DNA of 64,000 nt from Halocynthiibacter namhaensis (GTDB lineage Bacteria; Pseudomonadota; Alphaproteobacteria; Rhodobacterales; Rhodobacteraceae). The notes under the pieces were generated by a model, which saw only the letters and a list, made by a program, of their open reading frames with translations, did no database searches and was not told where the DNA came from. The stretch is taken from assembly GCF_000812685.1 (NCBI RefSeq), contig NZ_JWIF01000056.1:124001-188000 (forward strand). The letters are read 5' to 3'. Below, piece after piece: positions 35,870 through 44,952 of this stretch (positions are counted from its first letter, which is position 1; every line of letters starts with the position of its first letter). The position numbers and the translations under genes are program-made.

Positions 35870-36892
35870 TTAAACCCAGCCGTGCAGGTTTTCATTGATG
35901 ATTTGTGTCAGGGCCTGGATATGGATGTCTTGGTCGTTCAGGCAGGGAATATAGGTGAAGCTTTCGCCGCCGGCTTCCTTGAACGCATCCCCGATTTCCT
36001 CATTCACCTCTTCCAAGGTTTCGATGCAATCCGCGGAAAACGCAGGTGCGATGACCGCGATGTTCTTTTTGCCAGCCTTTGCCAGACGCGCGACTTCTTC
36101 AACTGTGTAGGGCTTCAGCCACTCTTCGACACCAAAGCGGGATTGGAAGGTCGAGATGATCTCACCGTCCTCCCAGCCAAGCCGTTCTTTCAGCAGTCTG
36201 GTCGATTTCACACAGTGGCAATGATAGGGATCACCTTGGGTTAAATACCGATGTGGCATGCCGTGATAGGACGCGATCAAGTGATCTGGGCGCGTCTCCA
36301 TCTGGGCGTATGCATGTTCCACAGATGTCGCGAGCGCGTCCACATAAGCGGGATGTGCAAAATATGCCGGAACCGTGCGCGATGCGGGTTGCATGGTTTC
36401 CTTCTTCAAAGCCGCGAAGAACGCGTCATTTGCTGTGGCGGTCGTTGCCCCGGCGTATTGTGGGTACAGCGGGAAAAACAGGATACGTTCACAGCCATTT
36501 TCCACCATTTCGCGCACTTTAGACACGATTGAAGGGTTGCCATAACGCATCGTGAACTCGACTTGGACCTTGTCACCATATTGCGCGGCCAGCTGTTCAC
36601 GCAAGGCGTCGGTTTGGGCGCGGGTGATGGTCATCAAGGGGCTTTCGCCCTGATCTTCGTTCCAAATGGATTTATACGCTTTGCCCGAGGTAAATGGCCG
36701 AAATGATAGAATGATCAGTTTTAGAATTGGCAGCCATTTCCAGCGCGGCGTGTCAACAACACGTGGATCAGATAGGAATTCGTCCAGATACCGTCGCATG
36801 GACCAGTAATCATACCCGTCCGGCGTGCCCAAATTGGCCACAAGAATGCCAGTTTTGGCGGTTGGTAACGTTGGATGGTTGTTTGGCAGCAT
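35870..36892 (-). CDS. hemH: Ferrochelatase
   Basis: A 340-residue ferrochelatase that inserts ferrous iron into protoporphyrin IX at the inner membrane. VANLGTPDGYDYWSMRRYL is the conserved start. The metal-binding histidine is in IASYHGMPHRYL, and SRFGVEEWLKPYT and the glutamate in IETLEEVNEEIG are also conserved. Its start lies about 20 bases after the stop of the NDUFAF5-like gene, so both could share a transcript. Length is normal. Confidence 0.96.
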   Translation of the reverse strand: MLPNNHPTLPTAKTGILVANLGTPDGYDYWSMRRYLDEFLSDPRVVDTPRWKWLPILKLIILSFRPFTSGKAYKSIWNEDQGESPLMTITRAQTDALREQLAAQYGDKVQVEFTMRYGNPSIVSKVREMVENGCERILFFPLYPQYAGATTATANDAFFAALKKETMQPASRTVPAYFAHPAYVDALATSVEHAYAQMETRPDHLIASYHGMPHRYLTQGDPYHCHCVKSTRLLKERLGWEDGEIISTFQSRFGVEEWLKPYTVEEVARLAKAGKKNIAVIAPAFSADCIETLEEVNEEIGDAFKEAGGESFTYIPCLNDQDIHIQALTQIINENLHGWV

Positions 36893-36913
36893 AATATGTC
36901 CTGGCGCTTGACG

Positions 36914-37741
36914 CTATTCTGGTAGTTTGATTTCTGCTGTGTTTAACGCGTTTGCAAGGCTTTGTCTTGCAGTCCCTGGTTTTAACGGCTGTTGCTGTGT
37001 GTCATGTGGGGCCCAGCCGGTTAGGGTTATGACGTCAAACGTTGCTTTGATCCGGTCGTCCGGGGCAGGGAAGTTTTTCGCATAAATGTCCGACATCCCC
37101 TGAAATAGAGCCTTTTTCGTGGGTGCCGTAATCCGTTTAGCAATGGCATTGCCTTCGCCCATGGCGCGCAGATCACGCATCAAAGCGAATGCGTCGCCAT
37201 AGGTGACGTTACGCGGCATATTGTCCGCAACGGGCAGGGCAAATCCCGCACGTTGCAATAGCGCACCCAGTTCGCGGATCTCGGCCATTGGGGCGACGCG
37301 GGGGGACAGGCCGCCAGTCAGGTCAATTTCGGCTTCGGCAATGGAACTGCGCAATTCAGACAGAGTTTGACCGCCAAACAATGTGCCTAGGAACAAACCG
37401 TCAGCTTTTAACGCGCGACGGCATTGTATAAGTTGACCGACAAGGTCGTTGGCCCAATGTAGGGACAACGCGTGAATGACCAGATCATATTGCTGTGGCG
37501 CAAGGGCCAGAATGTCGTCATCCGGCACAATATGGGCGTTCGGCATGAAATTCGCCCAAAAATCAGGAAATCCTGTGACAATTGCCACGGATTTAAACGA
37601 CCTGTTAACCTCGTTGAGTCTTTCTTGAATCTCAAGCGCGGTGTCTTCCAGAAGGAAGGTCGCTGGCGTTTCCATTGCCGTGGCACGCGCGCGATTGCGC
37701 AGCAGGTGTTGGCGATTGGTTAGTCTATCTGGTTCGTTCAT
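36914..37741 (-). CDS. BioC/NDUFAF5-like class I SAM-dependent methyltransferase-fold protein
   Basis: A 275-residue protein from the ATG at 37741 (MNEPDRLTNRQHLLRNRARA). The SAM-fold region runs to about residue 160, with DLVIHALSLHWANDLVGQL and GLFLGTLFGGQTLSELR, followed by a C-terminal SPRVAPMAEIRELGALLQRA. This layout matches the alphaproteobacterial relatives of mitochondrial NDUFAF5, a complex I assembly factor that hydroxylates an arginine. The usual glycine-rich SAM motif I is weak. It is divergent from comF and upstream of hemH. Assignment to a complex I role is inference from family resemblance. Confidence 0.75.
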   Translation of the reverse strand: MNEPDRLTNRQHLLRNRARATAMETPATFLLEDTALEIQERLNEVNRSFKSVAIVTGFPDFWANFMPNAHIVPDDDILALAPQQYDLVIHALSLHWANDLVGQLIQCRRALKADGLFLGTLFGGQTLSELRSSIAEAEIDLTGGLSPRVAPMAEIRELGALLQRAGFALPVADNMPRNVTYGDAFALMRDLRAMGEGNAIAKRITAPTKKALFQGMSDIYAKNFPAPDDRIKATFDVITLTGWAPHDTQQQPLKPGTARQSLANALNTAEIKLPE

Positions 37742-37786
37742 CCGTTTCTCCGGAAGGGCGTGCCGTGGAAGGTTGTGCCTGAGGTG

Positions 37787-38524
37787 ATGATGCAAAAAGC
37801 GCTCGATGTCCTTTACCCGCCCCAATGCATAACATGCAATGCCACCGTTGAAACTATGAACAGTGGGCTATGCGCGCAATGCTGGGCCGAAACTCCGTTT
37901 ATCAGCGGGTTGATCTGTGATTGTTGCGGTGTGCCCTTGCCCGGAGAAGAGCCGGATAACGAATTAGGCGAAGGACGTTTGAAATGTGATGAGTGTCTTA
38001 ACGTTCAGCGATCTTGGCAACGGGGGCGTGCGGTGGCTCTTTATGGTGGGAATATCCGGAACATGGTTCTATCGCTGAAACATGGCGATAAGGCGGATCT
38101 GGGCAAACCAGCTGGACAATGGATGGCAGACGCGGCCAAGGATTTGATCACGGGGAAAACGCTTGTGGCCCCTGTTCCACTGCATTGGTCACGCCTGTTG
38201 AAGCGCCGGTATAATCAGTCGGCTCTCATGGCGTCGGCCTTAAGTAAAACAGCGGAAGTGGCCCTTTGTCAGGATCTGTTGATTCGGAGGCATCGCACCC
38301 CTTCAATGGATGGAAAAACCACGGTGGAGCGCGCGAAAATCATGTCAGGAAATGTTTTTGTTCACCCCAGGCGCAAGATCAGATGCGCTGGGCGCCCGGT
38401 GTTGTTGGTGGATGATGTGATGACTTCGGGGGCGACTTTACAGGCCTGTGCAGAGGCCTGTAAAATTTCCGGTGCGTCACGAGTTGACGTAGTTGTGTTG
38501 GCACGCGTTGCGAAGGATGCCTAA
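37787..38524 (+). CDS. comF: ComF family phosphoribosyltransferase-like protein
   Basis: A 245-residue ComF-family protein. An N-terminal double zinc ribbon (C-x2-C pairs in QCITC, CAQC, CDCC and CDEC) is followed by a type I phosphoribosyltransferase domain with the PRPP loop VLLVDDVMTSGATLQAC. In naturally competent bacteria ComF helps DNA uptake, but its biochemical role is unclear. Starts at 37760 (GTG), 37787 and 37790 are possible; the protein is expected to begin close to ALDVLYPPQC, so 37787 is chosen. It leads a run with grxC, the nitrilase and marR. Confidence 0.88.
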   Translation: MMQKALDVLYPPQCITCNATVETMNSGLCAQCWAETPFISGLICDCCGVPLPGEEPDNELGEGRLKCDECLNVQRSWQRGRAVALYGGNIRNMVLSLKHGDKADLGKPAGQWMADAAKDLITGKTLVAPVPLHWSRLLKRRYNQSALMASALSKTAEVALCQDLLIRRHRTPSMDGKTTVERAKIMSGNVFVHPRRKIRCAGRPVLLVDDVMTSGATLQACAEACKISGASRVDVVVLARVAKDA

Positions 38525-38561
38525 ATCCCTATAAGTTAATACAAACTGAAGGGATCACGCG

Positions 38562-38819
38562 ATGAAAACCGTTGAAATTTATACCACCCAAACCTGTGGG
38601 TTCTGTCACGCTGCGAAACGTCTTTTGGCGAAAAAGGGTGTGAAATATAAGGAAACTGACGTTGGGGGGGACCGTGCTGTGCGTGCTGCCATGTCAAAAC
38701 GTGCTCAGGGCGCGACATCGGTTCCGCAGATTTTCATTGGAAAAGAACATGTTGGTGGCAATGATGATTTGCATCGCCTTGAGCGCGAAGGCGTTCTTGA
38801 TATCATGTTGGGCGGCTAA
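38562..38819 (+). CDS. grxC: Glutaredoxin 3 with CGFC active site
   Basis: An 85-residue glutaredoxin. It has the normal length and core (MKTVEIYTTQ, then TSVPQIFIGKEHVGGNDDL with the cis-proline and glutathione-binding GG-D). The active site reads CGFC instead of the usual CPYC or CPFC. Both cysteines are present, so dithiol chemistry should be possible, but loss of the proline usually changes the redox potential. It lies between comF and the nitrilase gene, 3 bases before the latter. Confidence 0.93.
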   Translation: MKTVEIYTTQTCGFCHAAKRLLAKKGVKYKETDVGGDRAVRAAMSKRAQGATSVPQIFIGKEHVGGNDDLHRLEREGVLDIMLGG

Positions 38820-38822
38820 ATC

Positions 38823-39668
38823 ATGCGTGCAGGGCTGATACAGCTGTCATCATCTGACATTCCCGCAGATAATTTGCGGGATGTGCTTGGATATATGCGC
38901 AAGGCCAAAGCAGATGGCGCATCTTTTGTGCTGACGCCAGAGGTGACGAATTGCGTATCGAACAGTCGCAATCATCAGCAATCAGTCCTGCAACATGAAG
39001 ATCAAGATATTACACTGGCTGGCATACGCGATGAAGCTGCCAAGCTCGGCCTTTGGGTGTTGATCGGGTCGTTGGGGCTGAAGACAGATGACGCAGATGG
39101 GCGTTTTGCCAATCGGTCTTTTATGATCAACCCTACGGGTGATATCGTTGCGCGATATGACAAGATTCATATGTTTGATGTGAATATTGATGCACAAGAA
39201 AGTTTCCGCGAATCAGCGGGATATCGGCCAGGCGCGCAGGCTGTGGTTGCGGATACGGACTTTGGCAAAGTTGGCATGACGATTTGCTATGATGTGCGTT
39301 TTCCCCAATTGCATCGCGCGCTGGGCCATGCCGGGGCGGATATCATTACCGGACCTGCCGCGTTTTCACCGGTATCAGGCGCTGCGCATTGGCATGTTTT
39401 ATTGCGTGCGCGCGCGATTGAAACCGGTTGTTTTGTGCTGGCGCCTGCCCAATGTGGCAAGCACCCGGTCAGCACGGGCAAGGCGCGATACACCTATGGC
39501 CACTCGCTGGCGGTTGCCCCGTGGGGCGAGATTCTGGTCGATGGCGGGGAAGATCCTGGGGTGACAATGGTTGATTTGGACATGTCTAAGATTTCTGACG
39601 CACGGGGGCGCATTCCAACTTTGTCCCACGACAGAAATTTCGAACGACCAGAAGGGGTTTCTGAGTGA
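38823..39668 (+). CDS. Carbon-nitrogen hydrolase (Nit-type omega-amidase family)
   Basis: A 281-residue nitrilase-superfamily amidase. The catalytic triad is visible as Glu in LTPEVTN, Lys in RYDKIHMFDV and Cys in GMTICYDVRFP. The sequence around these is typical of the Nit1/Nit2 branch, whose bacterial members hydrolyse deaminated glutathione or alpha-keto-amides. Its position next to a glutaredoxin fits a glutathione-repair role, though this is inference. Its stop overlaps the marR start (GTGA). Confidence 0.92.
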   Translation: MRAGLIQLSSSDIPADNLRDVLGYMRKAKADGASFVLTPEVTNCVSNSRNHQQSVLQHEDQDITLAGIRDEAAKLGLWVLIGSLGLKTDDADGRFANRSFMINPTGDIVARYDKIHMFDVNIDAQESFRESAGYRPGAQAVVADTDFGKVGMTICYDVRFPQLHRALGHAGADIITGPAAFSPVSGAAHWHVLLRARAIETGCFVLAPAQCGKHPVSTGKARYTYGHSLAVAPWGEILVDGGEDPGVTMVDLDMSKISDARGRIPTLSHDRNFERPEGVSE

Positions 39669-40105
39669 CCGACGGATCAGATCCCCTTGCAATTGCCCTG
39701 TTTTCGGAAGTTTTCATGACAGGGCAGCTGGCGCGCAATCGATTGTCGAAGGCGCTGCCCAAAGGGATGGAACTTTCGCATTTCTCGGTGCTGAACCATC
39801 TTGCGCATGTGAAAGACGAGAAATCGCCAGCACAATTGGCCCGTGCGTTTCATGTCACCAAGGGCGCGATGACGAATACTTTGTCCAAGCTGGAATGGGC
39901 TGGATATGTGCATATTCGCCCAGATTGGGATGATGCGCGGCGCAAATTTGTGTCCATAAGCCCTGCGGGCAAATCTGCGCGTGACGCGGCTTTGCATGCG
40001 ATCACCCCTGTGATTGGGGACGCGGTGCATGATATCGGACCTGAAAAAATCCGGGCAGCATTGCCTGTTTTGCGCAGTTTACGTGATGAGTTGGACGAGG
40101 ACTAA
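39665..40105 (+). CDS. MarR-family transcriptional regulator
   Basis: A 146-residue winged-helix regulator with GTG start at 39665 coupled to the nitrilase stop. ELSHFSVLNHLAHVKDEKSP leads into the recognition region LARAFHVTKGAMTNTLSKLE and the wing WAGYVHIRPDWDDARRKFV. C-terminal helices provide dimerisation. MarR proteins usually repress nearby genes and respond to small phenolic or oxidised ligands. The target here is unknown. The gene converges with ubiG. Confidence 0.9.
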   Translation: MTDGSDPLAIALFSEVFMTGQLARNRLSKALPKGMELSHFSVLNHLAHVKDEKSPAQLARAFHVTKGAMTNTLSKLEWAGYVHIRPDWDDARRKFVSISPAGKSARDAALHAITPVIGDAVHDIGPEKIRAALPVLRSLRDELDED

Positions 40106-40123
40106 GTTGGGATTAAGGCGCGA

Positions 40124-40882
40124 TTAACTGCGGTTCACGCTGGCCGTGACGTAGTTCACCGACAGATCTCTATCAGAAATAGACCATGTCCAAAGCAGGG
40201 GATTGAAGACAAAACCCTTGCGATCAACAGGCTCTATTCCTGCGGTTTTGATCAATTCCACCAATTCATCTGGGGTGATGAATTTTTTCCAATCATGAGT
40301 GCCTTTGGGCAGCCAGCGCATGATGTGTTCTGCGCCAACGATCGCCACAGCAAAGCTTTTTGGATTGCGGTTGATCGTCGAACATAAAAGCAAGCCACCC
40401 GGTTTCAACAGGGTTTTGCAGGCATGCATGAAGGCCTGGGGATCGGCGACATGTTCAATCACTTCCATGTTTAGCACAACATCGAAGGTCTCGCCCTCAA
40501 GGGTTAGATCTTCGGCCAGGCAATTGCGATAATCTATTTCCAGACCCATTTGACGGGCGTGTGCCTGGGCCACGGGAATGTTTCCAGCTGCGGCATCTGC
40601 ACCAATCACATCAGCGCCAAGGCGCGCCATGGGTTCCGACAAAAGCCCACCGCCACAGCCGATATCAAGGATGCGCAGGCCTTTGAAAGGCAGATTGTCG
40701 TGGAGGTCACGATCAAATTCTGCGGCGATCTGGCGTGTAATGTAATCCAAGCGACAGGGGTTAAGCATATGTAACGGCTTGAATTTTCCGTTTGGATCCC
40801 ACCATTCCGCAGCCATAGCTTCGAATTTTGCGACTTCATCCGCGTCGAAAGTATTTGTATTATTCTCAGGAGCGGCTTGCAT
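40124..40882 (-). CDS. ubiG: Ubiquinone biosynthesis O-methyltransferase
   Basis: A 252-residue SAM methyltransferase catalysing both O-methylations in ubiquinone synthesis. [19 protein letters not shown] and LNPCRLDYI are the family-specific N-terminal signatures. [19 protein letters not shown] is SAM motif I, and [19 protein letters not shown] follows. Full length. It is convergent with marR and divergent from the prolyl aminopeptidase gene. Confidence 0.96.
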   Translation of the reverse strand: MQAAPENNTNTFDADEVAKFEAMAAEWWDPNGKFKPLHMLNPCRLDYITRQIAAEFDRDLHDNLPFKGLRILDIGCGGGLLSEPMARLGADVIGADAAAGNIPVAQAHARQMGLEIDYRNCLAEDLTLEGETFDVVLNMEVIEHVADPQAFMHACKTLLKPGGLLLCSTINRNPKSFAVAIVGAEHIMRWLPKGTHDWKKFITPDELVELIKTAGIEPVDRKGFVFNPLLWTWSISDRDLSVNYVTASVNRS

Positions 40883-40962
40883 TCTGAACCCCGTGTGGTT
40901 TTGTTGGCGTATTGTTGCGACAGCATATCGCCTGTTTGCTGGGAAAATGCTATAGGATTTCT

Positions 40963-41949
40963 ATGAACAAAACAGCTGGCCATATCAGCGCAGAGTCGCA
41001 ACTATACCCAAGCAGCGAGCCGTTCGATCGGCGCACGCTTGATGTGGGTGATGGGCATCAGATCTATGTTGAACAATGCGGGCGACGTGATGGCATTCCT
41101 GTGATTGTTGTCCATGGCGGGCCTGGCGGCGGATGCAGCCCGATTATGCGACGGTTTTTCAATCCAGAGAAATACAGGGTGATCCTGTTTGATCAGCGCG
41201 GATGTGGGCGATCGCGTCCCTTTGCTTCGGTTGAACACAACACGACATGGCATCTGGTTGCGGATATGGAAAAGATCCGCAAAACCCTTGAAATAGACAC
41301 CTGGTCTGTCTTTGGTGGCAGCTGGGGCGCGACGCTTTCGCTGGTCTATGCACAGACCCATCCTGACCGGACGGATAAGCTGTTTTTGCGCGGGGTATTT
41401 CTGGCGCGCAAAGCCGAGTTGGACTGGTTTTACGGCGGTGGGGCTGGCAAATATTGGCCTGAGCTGTGGGAACGCTTTGTTCATCTTGTGCCAGAGGGTG
41501 AGCGTCATGATTTGATGGGCGCATATCATCGGCGTTTGTTTGGTGATGATCGCGAGGCGCAAAGTGAATTTGCAATGACCTGGGCGGTTTGGGAAAACGC
41601 GCTGGCCTCTATGGGCAACAATGGCACGCCTTATCAGGTGCCGCAGAATTACGCTTTGGCGTTTTCGCGCCTTGAAAGCCACTATTTTGTGAATGGTGCT
41701 TTTCTGGATGAAGGGCAGATTTTGCGTGATATGCATAAAATTCATCATATCCCCGCGACGATTGTTCAGGGGCGTTACGATATGATTTGCCCGCCGACCT
41801 CAGCTTGGGAGCTGGCAAAGGGCTGGAATAATGCAAACCTTACAATGATCCCCGCGGCAGGCCATGCATTGTCAGAACCAGGGGTGATGCGGGCACTGGT
41901 TGATGCCACGAATGCTTGGACGAATGATGCGCGTTGGGTGTATCTGTAA
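40963..41949 (+). CDS. pip: Prolyl aminopeptidase
   Basis: A 328-residue alpha/beta hydrolase that removes N-terminal proline from peptides. The oxyanion-region motif is VVHGGPGGGCSP, the nucleophile serine is in FGGSWGATLSL, the aspartate is in GRYDMICPP, and the histidine is in AAGHALSEPG. FDQRGCGRSRPFA is typical of the family. The ATG at 40963 gives the normal N-terminus. It is monocistronic, and its mRNA may be ended by the hairpins at 42003-42063. Confidence 0.95.
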   Translation: MNKTAGHISAESQLYPSSEPFDRRTLDVGDGHQIYVEQCGRRDGIPVIVVHGGPGGGCSPIMRRFFNPEKYRVILFDQRGCGRSRPFASVEHNTTWHLVADMEKIRKTLEIDTWSVFGGSWGATLSLVYAQTHPDRTDKLFLRGVFLARKAELDWFYGGGAGKYWPELWERFVHLVPEGERHDLMGAYHRRLFGDDREAQSEFAMTWAVWENALASMGNNGTPYQVPQNYALAFSRLESHYFVNGAFLDEGQILRDMHKIHHIPATIVQGRYDMICPPTSAWELAKGWNNANLTMIPAAGHALSEPGVMRALVDATNAWTNDARWVYL

Positions 41950-42002
41950 GGTTGGGCCTTGCAGACTCAGATTATTATGCGTATATGGTCTTTAACAGCG
42001 GC

Positions 42003-42063
42003 GCGCTGGCTTCCAAAACCAGCGCCCACCGGAAATTGCAACGGGCCGCGCGCCCGTTTTTTT
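42003..42063 (+). terminator. Double hairpin with T-run in the rimP-nusA leader
   Basis: A first hairpin (GCGCTGG 42003-42009 / CCAGCGC 42019-42025) is followed by a classical intrinsic terminator (ACGGGC 42041-42046 / GCCCGT 42052-42057) and seven Ts. It ends 25 bases before the rimP start. It may simply end the pip transcript or act as an attenuator for the nusA operon. Confidence 0.8.
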
Positions 42064-42087
42064 GTGTTCTGACATCAGGGGAAAACC

Positions 42088-42678
42088 GTGTCTGATCTTA
42101 TAGCTAAAGCTGCGATTGATCGTCGCCTTTTAGAACTGCTTGAACCCACTATCACTGATATGGGGTTTGAAATCATCCGTGTGCGCCTGATGAGTGGCAA
42201 TGTCGCCACGCTTCAGTTGATGGTCGAACGGCCTGATGGCGGTATCGATGTGGATGAATGTGCGCGGGTTTCGACCGCCGTATCTGCGATTATGGATGTC
42301 GAAGATCCGATCATTGATAATTATTCATTGGAAGTATCAAGCCCAGGTATTGATCGCCCACTGACCCGTCTGAAAGACTTTGATAACTGGAATGGTTACG
42401 AAGCCAAGATGGAAACCAGCGAATTGATCGACGGGCGCCGTCGGTTCAAGGGCACGCTTGCGGGTGTGGAAGATGGCGAGGTTCTTATCACGCTTGATGC
42501 GACCAAAACCACTGAACCCGTTACCATTGGTCTGAAATTTGAATGGCTGTCTGATGCCAAGCTGATTTTGACCGACGAGTTGATTAAAGAAATGCTGCGC
42601 CAACGTAAGGCCGCTGGCATTGTTGACGAAGACCAATTTGACGAAATCCAAACCGACAACGGTTCTGAGGAGGACTGA
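42088..42678 (+). CDS. rimP: Ribosome maturation factor RimP
   Basis: A 196-residue RimP with GTG start at 42088. The N-terminal domain contains [19 protein letters not shown] and [18 protein letters not shown]. The junction [19 protein letters not shown] is the strongest family signature, followed by an Sm-like C-terminal domain. It assists maturation of the 30S ribosomal subunit. It is first in the rimP-nusA-ylxR-infB operon; nusA starts 2 bases later. Confidence 0.96.
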   Translation: MSDLIAKAAIDRRLLELLEPTITDMGFEIIRVRLMSGNVATLQLMVERPDGGIDVDECARVSTAVSAIMDVEDPIIDNYSLEVSSPGIDRPLTRLKDFDNWNGYEAKMETSELIDGRRRFKGTLAGVEDGEVLITLDATKTTEPVTIGLKFEWLSDAKLILTDELIKEMLRQRKAAGIVDEDQFDEIQTDNGSEED

Positions 42679-42680
42679 AC

Positions 42681-44297
42681 ATGGCGATTACCAGTGCAAA
42701 CCAGCTGGAGCTGCTCCAAACTGCTGAGGCCGTTGCCCGCGAAAAAATGATCGACCCCGGTCTGGTTATTGAAGCGATGGAAGAAAGCCTCGCACGGGCG
42801 GCGAAATCCCGTTACGGCGCGGAAATGGACATTCGTGTTTCTATTGACCGCAAAAACGGTAAAGCGACCTTCACCCGTGTGCGCACGGTTGTTGAAGATG
42901 ATTTGCTGGAAAATTACCAAGCAGAGCTGACCGTTGACCAAGCCAAGCAATACACAACTGATCCTGCGGTTGGTGATGAATTGTCTGACGAAGTTCCACC
43001 TGTGGAAATGGGCCGTATTGCGGCGCAATCTGCGAAACAGGTGATTTTGCAGAAGATTCGCGAAGCTGAACGTGATCGTCAGTTCGAAGAATTCAAAGAT
43101 CGCGCTGGCACCATTATCAATGGTCTCGTGAAACGTGAAGAATACGGCAATGTGATTGTTGATCTGGGTGGCGGCGAAGCCATCTTGCGTCGCAACGATA
43201 AAATCGGCCGCGAAAGCTATCGCCCGAATGACCGTGTACGTTGCTATATTAAGGACGTGCGTCGCGAACAGCGCGGCCCACAGATCTTCCTGTCCCGTAC
43301 TGATCCGCAATTCATGGCGGAACTGTTCAAAATGGAAGTGCCTGAAATCTATGACGGCATCATCGAAATCAAAGCGGTGGCACGTGACCCAGGGTCTCGC
43401 GCGAAAATCGCTGTGATTTCCAATGATGGTTCCATTGATCCGGTGGGTGCCTGTGTTGGTATGCGTGGTTCACGTGTGCAGGCTGTTGTGAACGAACTTC
43501 AGGGCGAAAAAATCGACATTATTCCTTGGAATGATGATCAGCCAACCTTCCTTGTAAACGCGTTGCAGCCTGCTGAAGTGACCAAAGTTGTTTTGGACGA
43601 AGACGCAGAGCGCATCACCGTTGTTGTGCCTGATGAACAATTGTCCTTGGCGATTGGCCGTCGTGGCCAAAACGTACGTTTGGCCAGCCAGCTGACTGGC
43701 TTGGACATCGACATCATGACAGAAGCAGACGAATCTGAACGTCGTCAGGCCGAATTCTCTGTGCGCACCAAACTGTTTATGGCAGCTTTGGATGTGGATG
43801 AATTCTTCGCGCAATTGCTGGTGTCTGAAGGCTTCACCAATCTCGAAGAGGTTGCTTATGTTGAAGTGAACGAACTTCTGGTGATTGATGGCGTTGATGA
43901 GGGCACTGCGGGCGAACTGCAAACGCGCGCACGTGAATATCTCGAAGCAGAAAACCAGAAATCAATCGACAAGGCCCGTGAATTGGGTGCTGAAGACAGC
44001 TTGTTCGCTTACGAAGGTTTGACACCACAAATGATCGAAGCTTTGGCTGCTGATGGTGTGAAAACAATCGAAGATTTCGCAACCTGCGCCGATTGGGAAC
44101 TTGCTGGTGGCTGGACTGTTGTAGATGGGCAACGCATTAAGGACGACGGTGTTCTTGAGAAATTTGATATTTCTTTGGAAGACGCACAGAACCTTGTGAT
44201 GACCGCACGTATTCAACTTGGTTGGGTTGATCCGGCAGATCTGGAAGCTGAATCTGATGAAGATGCGGATCTCGCATCCGAGGAGGCCGAGGCCTGA
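42681..44297 (+). CDS. nusA: Transcription termination/antitermination factor NusA
   Basis: A 538-residue NusA: an N-terminal RNA-polymerase-binding domain (about 1-130), an S1 domain (GTIINGLVKREEYGNVIVDL region), and tandem KH domains (GACVGMRGSRVQAVVNEL and LAIGRRGQNVRLASQL). Two C-terminal acidic helical repeats follow, with helix-hairpin-helix motifs near LLVIDGVDEGTA and GLTPQMIEALAADGV. It controls pausing, termination and antitermination. The long C-terminus is usual in alphaproteobacteria. Confidence 0.97.
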   Translation: MAITSANQLELLQTAEAVAREKMIDPGLVIEAMEESLARAAKSRYGAEMDIRVSIDRKNGKATFTRVRTVVEDDLLENYQAELTVDQAKQYTTDPAVGDELSDEVPPVEMGRIAAQSAKQVILQKIREAERDRQFEEFKDRAGTIINGLVKREEYGNVIVDLGGGEAILRRNDKIGRESYRPNDRVRCYIKDVRREQRGPQIFLSRTDPQFMAELFKMEVPEIYDGIIEIKAVARDPGSRAKIAVISNDGSIDPVGACVGMRGSRVQAVVNELQGEKIDIIPWNDDQPTFLVNALQPAEVTKVVLDEDAERITVVVPDEQLSLAIGRRGQNVRLASQLTGLDIDIMTEADESERRQAEFSVRTKLFMAALDVDEFFAQLLVSEGFTNLEEVAYVEVNELLVIDGVDEGTAGELQTRAREYLEAENQKSIDKARELGAEDSLFAYEGLTPQMIEALAADGVKTIEDFATCADWELAGGWTVVDGQRIKDDGVLEKFDISLEDAQNLVMTARIQLGWVDPADLEAESDEDADLASEEAEA

Positions 44298-44319
44298 TCT
44301 CAGGTCTCGGAGCGCTGAT

Positions 44320-44952
44320 ATGGCACGAGGTGGCCGCATAAAGGATCGTGATGCATCTGAACGTCGATGCATTGCGACTGGAGAAACCCAGCCTAAGGCC
44401 GGGTTGATCCGTTTTGCTGTTGGGCCTGAGGCACAAATCGTGCCGGATGTGCTTGAAAAGCTGCCCGGACGCGGCATATGGGTGTCGGCAGACCGTGACG
44501 CGCTGGATAAGGCGGTTACAAAAGGACTGTTTTCCCGTGGTGCGAAGCAGAAAGTTCAGGTCGCTGATGATCTGGTCGATCAGTTGGAAGCTGCTGTGCA
44601 GCGTAATCTGATCAATCTGCTTTCACTGGCGCGCAAGGGCGGCTATGCGGTGCAGGGATATGAGAAAGTTAAGGGGATGCTCGCCAATGAAATGGCGGAT
44701 GTCTTAATTCAGGCCTCTGACGGGTCTGCGCGCGGAAAATCCAAGCTACGTCGACCGGAAGGCGACGACAGTTTCATCGGTTTTTTAACCGGCCAGGAAT
44801 TGGGTTTGGCTTTCGGGCGGGAAAATGTGATACATTGCGCGCTTGCGGCTGGCGGACTCACGCTACGTGTAGTAGAGGAAGCCAAACGCCTGTATGGCGT
44901 GCGCGGAAACGGCGGTGACATGGGGTCACCGGAAAGGTTTGAGACCACATGA
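44320..44952 (+). CDS. YlxR (DUF448) and L7Ae-like RNA-binding fusion protein
   Basis: A 210-residue protein joining a YlxR domain ([20 protein letters not shown]) to a C-terminal L7Ae/L30e-like domain ([19 protein letters not shown] and [16 protein letters not shown]). Both parts bind nucleic acid, and the fusion is common in alphaproteobacteria between nusA and infB. The ATG at 44320 is preferred because the long upstream extension lies inside nusA. The stop overlaps infB (ATGA). Confidence 0.92.
   Translation: MARGGRIKDRDASERRCIATGETQPKAGLIRFAVGPEAQIVPDVLEKLPGRGIWVSADRDALDKAVTKGLFSRGAKQKVQVADDLVDQLEAAVQRNLINLLSLARKGGYAVQGYEKVKGMLANEMADVLIQASDGSARGKSKLRRPEGDDSFIGFLTGQELGLAFGRENVIHCALAAGGLTLRVVEEAKRLYGVRGNGGDMGSPERFETT

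Noticed and set aside
42396-43310. 304-codon minus-strand frame opposite rimP and nusA
   Set aside because: Antisense shadow spanning two real coupled genes; low-quality composition and no start context.
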